DNA of 64,000 nt. Origin: Letharia columbiana (Eukaryota; Ascomycota; Lecanoromycetes; Lecanorales; Parmeliaceae). The DNA is taken from NCBI RefSeq assembly GCF_014066305.1, contig NW_023501041.1, positions 1,302,001 through 1,366,000 on the forward strand. Reading direction: 5' to 3'. A model generated the notes under the pieces. The model was not told the DNA's origin, did not search any database, and worked only from the letters and a program-made list of their open reading frames with translations. The translations under genes and the position numbers were made by a program. How positions within the stretch are numbered: position 1 is the first letter of the stretch; every line of letters starts with the position of its first letter. Of the stretch, positions 51,161 through 62,559 are shown piece by piece.

Positions 51161-52095
51161 TTATTATAATAATATAGTATAGATAATAAATTAAATAATC
51201 TTCTTTATAGCTTTTAAAGAAATTTTCTCTATTACTCTATTTTATAGAGATTCTATATATTTTATATCGATTATATAACGATTTTATTATAATTAGAGTA
51301 TAGTAAGATAATTATTAAAATTAATTATTAATTATATATCTCTTATAATTACTTTAATTAATTAGTATCTTATATTATAAGACTTAATAATTAAATTATA
51401 AACTTAATTTAAATTAATTTTTTTTTTTGAATAAGTTTCTTAATATCGCGTAATATCGTATCTCTAATATTTCTTTAAATTTATTTTTTAATATTTATTA
51501 AGAGAATAGAAGATCAGCGAGTGTTTTCTTTATTTATATAAAAATTAATATAAAATATTAAGATAATAAAATTATTATAATCTTAAAAAAATATAACTAT
51601 TAAGCTAGTAGTTATTAAGATATTAAGATATTAAATATTTTAATAATACTTATTTTTTTATAACTCGAATTATAATAGTAATTATCGCTATATTTATAAT
51701 AATAATTTTATATATTTTATATTTTAATTAGCTTAAATTTTTCGATATTTAATAATTTTTAAATATTAAGCTTTAGAAGTTAATAATATTAAATTTAAAT
51801 TAAATTTATAAAATAAGAGTTTTTATTTATAAATAAAAGATTATTAAATATAATACTTTAATAATTATTATTTTTATTAATAGTATTATTTGAATTTTTA
51901 TCGATATTAGAATTAATATTATAATTGCTTAATTACGTAATAAGCGTATTTTAATAAAAGTTATTTATTAAATTAAAAACGTTACTAATTAATTATAATA
52001 AAATATTTTTATTTTATAAATTAATAGAATTAGCTCGCGAGTTATTTATTATAATTAAATTAAATAATCTTATATAAATAAAGTTATTAGAATTA
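51161..52095. other. RIP-degraded sequence without recognised genes
   Basis: About 930 bp, extremely AT-rich, no motif recognised on either strand. Confidence 0.4.
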
Positions 52096-52435
52096 TAAAA
52101 TAGTAAGATTTTTTTTTAAAAAAAAAATAATAAATATTTAATTTTAAAAAAAAAAAAAATTAATTAAAAAAAAAAAAAAAAAATTTTTTATAAAAAAAAA
52201 AAATAAAAAAAAAAAAAAGAGAAAAAAAAAATAAAAAAAATTTAAAATTTTTTTAAATAAATTAAAAAAAAAAAATATTATTTAATAAAAAAATAATTTT
52301 TTTTTTTTTAATAATTAAATTTTTATTTAAAAAAAAAAAAAAATAAATCTTTTTAAAATTATAATTAAAAAAAAAAAAAAAAAAAATTTTATTAAAAAAA
52401 AAAAAAAAAAATAATTTTTTTTTTTAAGATTCTTA
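52096..52435. repeat. Low-complexity A/T tract (A-rich)
   Basis: About 340 bp made almost only of A runs broken by short T runs, with almost no C or G. A mirror tract rich in T lies at about 61,885-62,340. Either RIP of an A-rich element tail or difficult-to-assemble sequence could explain it. Confidence 0.85.
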
Positions 52436-52899
52436 TAAAAATACTTAATAATAATAAGATAAGCCTTTTTATATCTCTCTCTATAGATTTATAATATCGA
52501 ATAATTTCAATTCGTTAATTAGTAAGATCTTTAAATAATTTCGCTATAGCGATAGCTAATTAACTAACTATTCTCTCTACTTACTATTAAAAATACGCCT
52601 ATTATACTTAATTATCTACTATCTATTAATTAGCTAATCTTTCTATATCTAAAATATATTAAATATAATCTTATTATTCTATATATAAGCTTATATAATA
52701 TTATCTCGCTATTCTTATATAATATTATCTCGCTATTCTCGTATAGTACTATCTCGCTATTCTTATATAATACTTCTTATTATTCTTTTCTTTTTTTTCT
52801 ATCTCTTATAGTCTATTTAATCTATTTACCTCGCCGTTCTTTTTATATAATATCTAATTATCGAGGTAACTACTATAGCGATTATAAAGCTTATAGTAT

Positions 52900-55090
52900 A
52901 GAGATAAATATAGAGATAGATATAGATATACGCTTTAATTCTTATTTATAGCCTTTAATATTAAAGAATATATCTATTTTATTCTTCTTCTCTTATTATT
53001 TTATCTAACTCGCCGTAATTATTAATTATTATTATCGCTATATATACTTAAATCGAAAAAACTCGCGTTAAATAGAGTTCTCGAAGACTTTCTCGCGAGT
53101 ACGCTTCTTTTTTTTATTCTTAACTCTTATTAATTAGCCTCTAAACTAAATTATAGCTAATTTATTAATATATAAAAGCGCGTTCGATATTATTTCTTCT
53201 TCTTTATTATTTTATTATTCTTTTTCTTTTTTTTTCTTATTATTCTTATTATTCTTATTCTTACTTTTATAATAACGCGTATTAATTAACTTATCGACTC
53301 GCTAATAAGAGTAAATATCTTTAAATAATAATATCTTAGCCTTTTTTAATATATAATACTTTATAACGTATATATATAATAACTTTATTATTATAATAAA
53401 GTATTTAATATATAGCTTTATAATATAATTAATTACTTTATTATAATAAAATAATATTTTTATAAAAATAAATAATAAAACTTTAATATATAGATCTCGA
53501 AAAATAGACTTCTTAATATAAATAGAAAGGCGTATTTAGATCTTATTAAGTACGATATTATAATTTAAACGCTTATTTATAAATATTAAATTAATAGCGT
53601 TTATAATAGTCTTTAAGTTATCTATAATACTCTTTAATTAATTTATTACTTTATTATATAGAGTAGAAGTAATCTTATTAATAGATAAGTTATATAGCTA
53701 TCTCTTAAGCTTATTATTATTTAACTTCTCTTATAAAGTAGCTTAATTATTAAAATATAGATATTAATTAATTTAAAAGATTATCTACTTCTTCTTTTAA
53801 GAAATTAAATTATTCGCGATATAGATAATTATAAATAAATAATACTCGATATAATTCCTCTATAAGGCGTTTTATTTATATTTAAATAACTTCTTAATAG
53901 CTATATATATAATATAACGAAAGTTCTTCTTAAAGATATTTAGTTTCTCTTACTTATTAAAGTATTAACTATAATTCGATATAACGTTATTCTTAATATA
54001 TTAAATATAAAGTATATACTCGACTCTTAAAAAGACGACTTTATAGATCTTAATTAAAGCGTTTTACATATTTATTAAAAGTATATCTAAATAAAAAAGA
54101 TTAAGCTTATTATATAGAGCTTTAAGTTACTTTATTATCTATATATAGTTTTTAATATATTTTAATTTTATAAAGGCGAATTCTATATAGAAGAATATAT
54201 TAAGAGCGATAATTTCGATAATTATAAGAAGTAAAAGCTTATATTTACTAATTTTATATATCGCGTCTAAGATTAATATCTCTAAATTAAGTTATAATAT
54301 TTATTATAATAATTTTCTAGCGAAGAAGAAGAACTTAATCTACTATATTCGCTAATTCTTCTTTATATATATAAATTAATTCTCTTATATATATAGCTAT
54401 TATATTAAGATTTATATAAAAATTAAAGATCTAAGTATCTCGCTTTTAGTCTTAATCTTAATATTATAAATATCGCGTGGCTTTAGAATAAAATCTTTCT
54501 TATCTTAGTTAAATTATAAGAATAAAATAATCTATTTTAATAAAGCTCTAGAACATATTTAATTAATGATAGTATTCTAAATATTCTAAGTTATAGCGAT
54601 TTTATATATTATTAAATATACTTTAAATAAGATATAGTTATAATTATAAGTAAAATTAATAATTATAAAAGTAAAATTCGTTTAAATATTATTTATTCTA
54701 ATACGCTATGTAATAGTCTAAAATAAATAATTTATTAATCGATTAGATATAATACGCTTATCTATACTCTTATTATTCTTTTCTAATTTTCCGCTATAAT
54801 TATATCGTAGTTATATCTTTCTAATAAGTTTATTCTTAAAAATAATTATACATCTCTTAAGAATAGTATAATCTTAAGATTCTATATACTACTATATACG
54901 TAGAATAAGCGTATTAAATAAGATATTTATTTAGTTATCGAGAGATAAAGCTAGAATTATTACTATTAAGCGAAGAATATAAGCGGACGATAAGATAGAA
55001 GTTAATTTTACTATTATATTCTACTATAAAGATATTCGACTCGAAGATACTAGATATAAGTTCTTTATTATTTTCGATTAGATTTCGTTA
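52900..55090 (-). pseudogene. Mutator-like (MULE) transposase remnant
   Basis: The minus strand reads PRDIYNIKIKTKSEI at about 54,436-54,480, then IKFFFFARK at about 54,315-54,345 and LEILILDAIYKISKY at about 54,241-54,285. This is the order and spacing of the MULE DDE transposase (family: IYN...R, HLFFA, VLLLDATYKTNRF, where the D of LDATY is catalytic). It continues through LKALYNKLNL (about 54,120). A Lys-rich C-terminal part lies near 53,100-53,250. Stops correspond to former Gln codons. Terminal inverted repeats could not be found. The N-terminal part up to 55,090 is only inferred from frame continuity. Confidence 0.72.
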
Positions 55091-55509
55091 GCTTTCGCGT
55101 AATCGCTAATTTTATTAAAGAGGAAAAAAAATTAATAGATAGAGACTATATATCTACTAAGTAGAGATTATATATTTAATAAGTAAAGGCTATACGCGTA
55201 ATAGCTACCTTTATTAAATATATTAAATACTCGCTTTAACTACGTAGCTTATAATCTAATAAATAATATAAGCGAATCTATTAATTCGCTTCGAGTACTT
55301 TTACTTTTATAATAAGTCGTATTTATATATAAGCGTAAATTCGCTATCTTCTAAAAAGTCTATATTAAAAATATATATTAGAAAAATAGTTTTAATAAAA
55401 TAGAAGAATATATATCGTTAAAGAATATCTTAAAAGTATATATTATAGTAATATAATGCTAATTAAATATTATAGAATTTAAGTCTTTATTCTTTAAAAA
55501 TATTATAAT

Positions 55510-56109
55510 ATTAGTATATATAATAGAATAAGATAGAGCTAAGCTTAGAAACCTTGAATTTATATATATAGTTAATTATAAATTCGTTAGATCTACGCTT
55601 TTTAATTAGATACCGCGGGTAAATAAATTAGCGTTCGTAATTATTAAAATCTCGCCCTCCCGCGCCTCCCTCATCAAAAAAATTTGACACATAGAATAAC
55701 TTTTTTATTTTCTATTAAATTTTTAAGATTTTTTTTTTAAATTATAGAACGAAATCTGGGCTTTCAGATAAAAAAAGAATTTCTAAATTTAATCTTATAA
55801 TTATTAAAGCGCAAGGAATTTAAATATCGCTTATCAAAGTTCGCTCGACAGTCGAATAGTTCTAATTAGATATATATTATTTAATTTTAGAATAACATTT
55901 TTGTTTTCTATTGAAATTTTGAGATTTTTGTTTTAAATTATAGAACAAAATATAGGCTTCTAGAAAAAAAAAGAATTCCTAAATTTAGTCTTATAATTAT
56001 TAAAAGGTAAGATACTCAAATATCGCTTATTAAAGATCGCTTATTAAATTTACTCGATAGCCCTAATTAAGAAAATTATTATAAATTTAATTCATAAATC
56101 TTTACTCGT
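55510..56109 (-). mobile_element. Family A repeat, 600-bp variant with internal duplication
   Basis: Starts ATTAGTATATATAATAG and ends TTTACTCGT. A segment of roughly 170 bp (AGAATAAC...TTTTTGTTTTCTATTGAAATT through AAATATCGCTTA) is present twice, which explains the length over 427 bp. Patchy RIP. Confidence 0.8.
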
Positions 56110-56761
56110 TAAAAAATAACTTTATAAAAACTAAATAGATATATTATTTTTTTTTTAACTAGAATATAAAAATTATTATCGTATAATTAGAGTTAAAGTT
56201 TTAATATTACTTATTAAATTAATTATTAAAAATAAATAACTAGAAAATAGCTTTAAAAAAAAAGAAGAAATCTCTATTTTATATTTATATTTATATAATA
56301 GTAAATTAAAGTTATCTAGATTAATTAAAAGTTTATCTTTAATTAAATATAACTATTATTTATTAATTATAAAAGATATTAATAATTATTCGAAATTTAT
56401 AAAAAAATATACCTCGTATTTTTTACTATATATATAATACTTTAGATTATACTTAATCTTTCGAAAAAACTTCATACTAAAAATAATTAAAAATAAAAAA
56501 TAAAAAAGAAAAGATTACGATAATATTATAGCTTCTCCTCTTTACTTAGATTCTTATTTATAAATTTTAAATTATCTTCTTAGCGATCTTAATATCTAAC
56601 TTTATAACGCTTCCTTTAGAAAAAACGTAATATTAGATTTTTTATTTAAAAAAATAGAATAAATAATTAAAAAAAGAGAATCTTACTCGAATATCTTCTC
56701 GAACTCTTCGTCTCGACGCTTAATCTATTATTTTTAGCTTCTATTAATAATTAAGAGCGCT
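56110..56761. other. RIP-degraded sequence without recognised genes
   Basis: About 650 bp, no assignable frame or repeat. Confidence 0.4.
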
Positions 56762-57238
56762 ATTAATATATATAAAAGAATAAGATAGAACTAAGCTTAA
56801 AAACCTTGAATTTGTATATGTAGCCAATTATAAATTCGGATTCTATACGCTTTTTAGTTAGATCGGCTAAGTTATCGCGGGTAAATAAATTAGCGTTCGT
56901 AACTATTAAAATCTCGCCCTCCCGCGCCTCCCTTATTAAAAAATAGATATATAAAGAGTAATATTAAAAGTTCTATATATGCGCTAAATCTCTTAGCATG
57001 CTTGACATTTTGATAAATCTAATCTTTTTCTTAAATAGCTTTATTTTTCTAGTAATAATACTTTATATAGCTACGTATATACTTATTTACTCGCTTTATA
57101 GAGTTATAGAGCCGTATATTACCTCTCTTACGATCTTTTCTATACTCGTTACCGCTCTTAAAACGAATAACCTCCGTAATATATCTCGATATTCGCTTTA
57201 TCTACTTTTAAATCCTCTTCTATATAAGCTCGTAATTC

Positions 57239-57379
57239 TATTAGAATTTCAGATATGTGATGTGTAGAATAGACGGATTAATTCTCTAAAACCTCTCCGA
57301 GGCCAGGTCCTAAATACAGTACAAAATCAGATGACTGGAAAACATGGTGGCTGGGATGCGCGGGAGCCACATTTCAACA
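57239..57379 (+). repeat. 5' LTR of the short LTR element
   Basis: 141 bp, ending GCCACATTTCAACA. Retains many CA and TG sites lost in its partner. Confidence 0.93.
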
Positions 57380-57434
57380 CTCCCCTACAGCCACGCTCCC
57401 AGTCCACCCAATAAGAAATAAAGCTATATACAAC

Positions 57435-58440
57435 TCCCAACAATAGACTATTTCAGCCTTCGACAGCAACAGGCCATTTCAGTCTCAATAACAGGCTATT
57501 CAGCCTCAACAACAACATCGTAACAATAATAGGCTATTCTAGCCTCAATAACAACACCGTAATAATAATACTCGTGCAATTTAGAAATGAGTTCCCACGC
57601 TAAAATAGCGCCGGGAATCAGTCAATCAAGTTACTCAGTTCTCCGCAAAATCGCACTAAAAGTTCATAGAGAGAGGGGCTGCCACTAAGGTATACTCTCT
57701 CATCGCACTATTTTTGAGAGATCTGATTAATCTTCTATTCGAGCCGATCCTTTAGGGCGATCGAGACTCTTCAGGCATACTAGAATATCGTGAAAATACT
57801 CGTTTCCGACTTTATTAATTGCTCTCAGTATTACTTCGTAAGACGAAAGTAGATCTCTTATTCATCTTTATTCTTCGCTTAATAATATTAAAACTTTTGT
57901 AATATAGTAGTCTATAAATAACTATAGCTACTCTAAGCTCTAGACTAATTTTAATATTATATAAGACTATTAAATATATAATATAGCTAAATTTAATGAA
58001 ATAAATAATAGAATAAAAATATATCTAGATATTTACGAGGAGACTCTATTAAGACGCTAAATTTTAGCGTAGAAACTTATTTCTAAATTATACGAGTAGA
58101 TTATTTTAGTCTTAATAATAGATTATTTAATTTTAATAATAATATCGTAATAATAATAGACTATTTTAGTCTTAATAATAATATCGTAATAATAATAGAC
58201 TATTTCAATCGTAATAATAATAGACTATTTTAGTCGTAATAATAATAGGCTATTTTAGTCGTAATAATAATAGACTATTTTAGTCGTAATAATAATAAAC
58301 TATTTTAGTCGTAATAATAGACTATTTTAGTTATAATAATAATAGACTATTTTAGTCGTAATAATAATAGACTATTTTAGTCGTAATAATAATAATAATA
58401 GGCTATTTTAGCCTTAGAACGAATAGACTATCGCAGCCTA
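57435..58440. repeat. Minisatellite of about 24-36 bp units
   Basis: Units such as CAACAATAGGCTATTTCAGCC and AATAATAGACTATTTTAGTC, at least fifteen, interrupted by the 526-bp element at 57571-58096. In one plus-strand frame they encode Asn/Gln-rich repeats. The left units are unmutated and the right units RIP-mutated. Confidence 0.85.
57571..58096 (-). mobile_element. 526-bp Tc1/mariner derivative, copy Z1 (partly RIP-mutated)
   Basis: TIRs start CTCGTGCAATTTAGAAATG at the left and CTCGTATAATTTAGAAAT read inward at the right. TA flanks both sides (57569-57570 and 58097-58098) within the minisatellite unit, giving a clean empty site. It matches Z2 at 59609-60134. The reading frame seen in Z2 is interrupted here. 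Confidence 0.9.
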
Positions 58441-59321
58441 AGTCTTTTCTAACTCGATACGCTTTCGTTTAATATTACTCTATTATTAATATTATTTCGA
58501 GGCTAAATTAGAACGTTTAGTCTAATATATCGATTTATATAGCCTCTTATACGTCTTATATAAGAGCTTATTAGCTCTTTTCTTAATAGCCGTAATCGTA
58601 AATATCGCTCTCTCCTCTTTCTTCGAAAATTTTAGTCTTTCTTTCTTTCTCTTCTTCTTTAGAAGTATAATATAAATATTTTCTATAATTATATTCGATA
58701 TAATATTCTAAATCTTAGTTAAGTATTAAAGATATTTAAGAAGCGATATAGAGAGATAAAGAATAGTTTATTTATCGAAAATAAGAATAACGTTTATAGC
58801 GATAATTCGTTCTTCGAGTAGCTTAATATAGATAAGATATTCGAATATCATTTCGAAACTAATATACTTTAGGGTATAGAATTCTTTAATAAGTCGTATA
58901 AATTCTTCGTTATCTATAAGTCGATAGAGTATAATTAATTAGAATAGTATTTAAAGATTATAGTTAAACTCGTTAATAATAAGTCGTTATTTAATAGAGT
59001 CGCTAACGATAGATATTATAACGTCGATAGCTTCTATAGAGAATTCTTTCTACTTAATTAAAGCTATTACGATTAATAACTCGAGAGAAGTCTCTTAAGT
59101 ATACTTCTATAGCTTCTATTTACGTAATAGAATACGTATATTATAAGCTATTCGAAATAGTTATTCTTTTAAAGTTAACGAATAAATAACTTAAAGAATA
59201 AGTCGAGAATAGCGCGTTAAGATATAGTAATAGCGAGATATAATAGTAGAATAAGATACGATAGTAGAATAATATAATAGTAGCGAGATATAATAGTAGC
59301 GTTAGAATCGAGCTTATAATC

Positions 59322-59462
59322 TATTAGAATATCAGGTATATAATATATAAAACGAATAGATTAATTCTCTAAAATCTCTTCGAGACTAGATTTTAAATAT
59401 AGTATAAAATTAGATAATTGAAAAATATAATGGCTAGAATACGCGGGAACTATATTTTAACA
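59322..59462 (+). repeat. 3' LTR of the short LTR element
   Basis: 141 bp, heavily C-to-T and G-to-A changed relative to 57239-57379. Confidence 0.93.
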
Positions 59463-59608
59463 AATTCTAGTAATATAGCCACCGTTCCTCGACATCTTTA
59501 CGACTTCGTATATATATACTTTATATATATATATCTCGTATATATAGTATTAACGTCGCTGTTAAGTAAAAAGTAGTAATATTAAAAATATTTAAAATAT
59601 TTAAAATA

Positions 59609-60134
59609 CTCGTGTAATTTAGAAATGAGTTCCCACGCTAAAATAGCGTCGGGAATCAGCTAATTAAGTTACTCAGTTCTCCGCAAAATCGCACTAAAAC
59701 ATGCCTTATTTCATAGAGAGAGGGGCTGCCACTGAGGCATACTCTCTCATCGCACTGTTTTTGAGAGATCTGATTGATCTTCTATTCGAGCCGGTTCTCC
59801 AGGGCGATCGAGACTCTTCAGGTATACTAGAATATCGTGAAAATCCTCGTTTCCGGCTCTGTTAATTGCTCTCAGCATTAAGGCGAAAGCAGATCTCTTA
59901 TTCACCCCCGTTCTTCGCTTAATAATATCAAAACTTTCGCAATATAGTAGTCTACAGATAGCTATAGCTACTCTAAGCTCTAGACTAATTTCGATATCGT
60001 ATGAAATTATTAAATATATAATATAGCTGAATTTGATAAAGTAAATAATAGGTAGAATAAACATAGATATTTACGAGGAGACTCGGCCAAGACGCTAAAT
60101 TTTAGCGTGGGAACTTATTTCTAAATTATACGAG
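59609..60134 (-). mobile_element. 526-bp Tc1/mariner derivative, copy Z2 (well preserved)
   Basis: TIRs of about 36 bp (CTCGTGTAATTTAGAAATG..., right arm with transitions), TA at 59607-59608 and 60135-60136, length 526 bp as in Z1. It lies within element X. CA and TG are frequent in the left two thirds, so RIP was weak. It encodes only the N-terminal part of a transposase and must depend on a full-length relative for movement. Confidence 0.9.
59747..60064 (-). pseudogene. Truncated Tc1/mariner-type transposase, helix-turn-helix part
   Basis: An open frame of 105 codons. After a hydrophobic, AT-rich start (about 22 residues, probably not native), residues 28-80 read LELRVAIAICRLLYCESFDI, then IKRRTGVNKRSAFALMLRAI, then NRAGNEDFHDILVY. 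This looks like the N-terminal DNA-binding helix-turn-helix of fungal Tc1/mariner (IS630) transposases, followed by a basic/proline linker (SLDRPGEPARIEDQ). The catalytic DDE domain is absent because the element is internally deleted. The natural start is uncertain: the Met used here lies in a stretch with RIP-like composition. Similarity is from memory of the family, so the assignment is moderate. Confidence 0.55.
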
Positions 60135-60404
60135 TATTTATTAAGTATATTAAGAGATTTAGCGTATATATAAAACTTTTAATATTACTTTTTATACGTT
60201 ATTAATATATAGAATAACTTTTTTATTTTCTATTAAATTTTAGAGATTTTTTTTTTAAATTATAGAATAAAATCTGGGCTTTTAGATAAAAAAAGAATTT
60301 CTAAATTTAGTCTTATAATTATTAAAGCGTAAGAAATTTAAATATCGCTTATTAAAGATCGCTTATTAAATTTACTCGATAGCTCTAATTAAAAAAAATA
60401 GTTA

Positions 60405-60612
60405 TAAATTTAATTTATAAACCTTTACTCGTATATTTATAATAAGATATTTTAAAAATTTAATATAAATATAATCTCTTATATAAAATAATAAAAATAT
60501 TACGAAAAGAATAAAGAAATAAGTTAGAGTTACGATATAAGTAAATTTTTATTTAGAGTTATACGCTAAATACGCTAACTATATTAAGTTCGCGTATCGA
60601 TAATTATCGCTT
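60405..60612 (+). repeat. Direct repeat, left copy (about 205 bp)
   Basis: Matches 62560-62770, including TATTTATAATAAGATATTT and CTATATTAAGTTCGCGT. It begins inside the terminus of the family A copy. Confidence 0.85.
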
Positions 60613-61880
60613 AAATCGTTAGTCTCTAAGAAGAAGATCGTTATTACTCGCTAAGATATATTCGATAATTATTCGAAGGTAATAAATGCGATTTCTATTA
60701 TTATTATTAATACTACCACTTTATAACTACTATATAATCTATACTTAATAATTTAGATTCATTCTATAGACTCTATTTAATTCTTTCTATTATAAAATCG
60801 TTCTATATAGTTTCCTTTATAATATAAAGAGACTTTATATATAACGTATTCTCCTCTAATCTTTAATACTCTCTTACTATTACTACTAATCTCTCTACTA
60901 AAATATCTTTTCTAAATATCGAAATAATATATAAGATACTATCGAATAATATTTAAATCTTATTAGTTATAATTATCTTATAGTAATTTTAATAAAGTAG
61001 TAATCGAGATAGAAGACGATCGAGATCGAATATCTTCTCTATCTTCTTTAACTAATTCTATTACTATTAGCTTAAGAAACTTCTAATACTTCTAATAAAA
61101 TATTTCTATTAATTCATAAAGCTTAAAGATATTCGAAAGATTTTTATTTAAATATTAATAAAGTAGAGATATTTAATTTCGATTATAAGCTCGCTAAGAA
61201 GAATATATAATTACTAAAGTATTAAATTAATTAATTTTTCTTATATACTTATTATAGTAGTAGAAAAGCTTAAGAACTTAAAACTTCTTCTCTTATATAT
61301 TCTAATTATTCTCTTTAAAAGTAGATAGAACTATATAATTATTTATACTAATTTTATTAAAATATTTTCTCTTTTTAAAAATAGAGTTATTAATTTCTCT
61401 TATATTATATATAATAATTAGAGCTAGAATAAAATTATTATCTTATTAAATTATTATTAATATATTATTCTAAACTACTATAGCGAGAACTTTATATAAA
61501 ATATCTCTTATAAAGACTTATTTTATCTCTATAAGTAATTTTAAGAGATTTAATTAATTTAACTTTATAATTTTATATATTATAATTTCTCTATCTTTTA
61601 AAGCTATAGCTAGCTTAAATTCGATAAAATAATTATTTATAAAGAGAATAGAGTTATAAGATAATATATTAATAATTAATTTAAATACTATAGCTGTAAA
61701 TCTGAAAAGTTTCTTTTCATATAATTTCCATAAGATATTCGCTAATTTTATTAAATCGTTTAATTTTATAGCACGATTTTTTAGCACGATATTTAGTCTA
61801 TTAAGTAGACTTTATTTATATTTAATTTTTTTCGTTAGTTCTATTAGTTTAGTAACTTCAAAAAATTTTTCTAACTTTAA
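60613..61880 (+). pseudogene. Degraded plus-strand frame between the direct repeats, unidentified
   Basis: One plus-strand frame from about 60,640 to 61,900 shows only RIP-type stops and is rich in Ser, Leu and Gln, with an acidic IEIEDDRDRISS patch near 61,005-61,040. The minus strand also has an open stretch at 61554-61787 (77 codons) in a less mutated part (61,690-61,800). I do not recognise either product and cannot decide which strand was coding. Confidence 0.3.
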
Positions 61881-61884
61881 AAAT

Positions 61885-62106
61885 TTTTTTTATTCACTCT
61901 TATTAAATTTTATTTATTTTTTTTTTTTTTTATATATTTTTTTTTTTTTTTTTAAAAAAAATATTTTTTTTTTTATATTTTTTTTATTTTTTTTTATATT
62001 TTTATATAATTATTTTAATTTTTTTTTTTTTTTAATTTTTTTTTTTTTTTTAAATTTAAATTTTATATTTTTATTTTTAAATATTAAAATTTTATATTTT
62101 ATTATT

Positions 62107-62145
<39 letters not shown>

Positions 62146-62340
62146 AAAAAATAAAAAAAAAAAAAAAAAAATATTAAAAAAAATAAAAAAAAAAAAAATT
62201 TAATAAAATTAATTTATAAAAATTATAATTTTTTTTTTTTTTTAAAAACAACAAAAAAAAACAAATTATAAATTTAAAATTTTAATTTTAATTTTTTTAT
62301 TTTTATATATTTTTTAAATATATTTTTTTTTTTTTTTTTT
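61885..62340. repeat. Low-complexity A/T tract (T-rich)
   Basis: About 450 bp of T runs with A runs interspersed and almost no G or C, in mirror orientation to 52096-52435. Confidence 0.85.
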
Positions 62341-62559
62341 TAGATCTTATATAGAAGAATATTAGATATAATTATAAATATAGCCTTTATCGTTAATTAC
62401 GAAAAACTTTATTTTTTTTTTTAATTAACTTATCTAGAGCTATTATAAAATAATATATATATTCTATCTTCTTAATTATATATTTATTAATTATAATATA
62501 AGAACTCGAGGTATAAAGCTTCTTTTAATTACTTTATATCTTACTTATAAAAAACTAGA
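62341..62559. other. Short AT-rich stretch without recognised genes
   Basis: RIP-type composition, no motif. Confidence 0.4.

Larger units (their letters stand above)
57239..59462 (+). mobile_element. Short LTR retroelement (2,224 bp) inserted in X
   Basis: Two 141-bp LTRs (57239-57379 and 59322-59462) and the duplicated target AATTC (57234-57238 and 59463-59467). The 5' LTR is nearly unmutated after its first bases; the 3' LTR is heavily RIP-mutated. The 1.94-kb interior carries a repeated motif that translates to RLFQxQQQxRNNN-like units, possibly from a Gag, but no pol. It is therefore non-autonomous or deleted. A 526-bp DNA element is nested inside. Confidence 0.93.
56952..60194. mobile_element. 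Element X, TIR transposon with 54-bp inverted repeats
   Basis: Left end TAAAGAGTAATATTAAAAG; the right end, read inward, is TAAAAAGTAATATTAAAAG. The arms match over about 54 bp, and every mismatch is C/T or G/A. TA is duplicated at 56950-56951 and 60195-60196. Without its nested LTR element and the 526-bp element it is about 486 bp, so it is a MITE-sized, TA-targeting element. Open frames on both strands (for example 56998-57267 plus) reflect low GC and are not called as genes. Confidence 0.85.
56762..60433 (-). mobile_element. Family A repeat, full length, split by element X
   Basis: Pieces 56762-56951 and 60197-60433 join to exactly 427 bp when X and one TA are removed. Ends are ATTAATATATATAAAAG and ...CCTTTACTCGTA. 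This fixes the canonical length of the family, since 7754-8180 is also 427 bp. Confidence 0.88.

Noticed and set aside
56998..57267. 89-codon hydrophobic open frame as a membrane protein gene
   Set aside because: It starts in the TIR of element X, runs across an LTR junction at 57239, and the opposite strand is open as well. The composition reflects AT richness.
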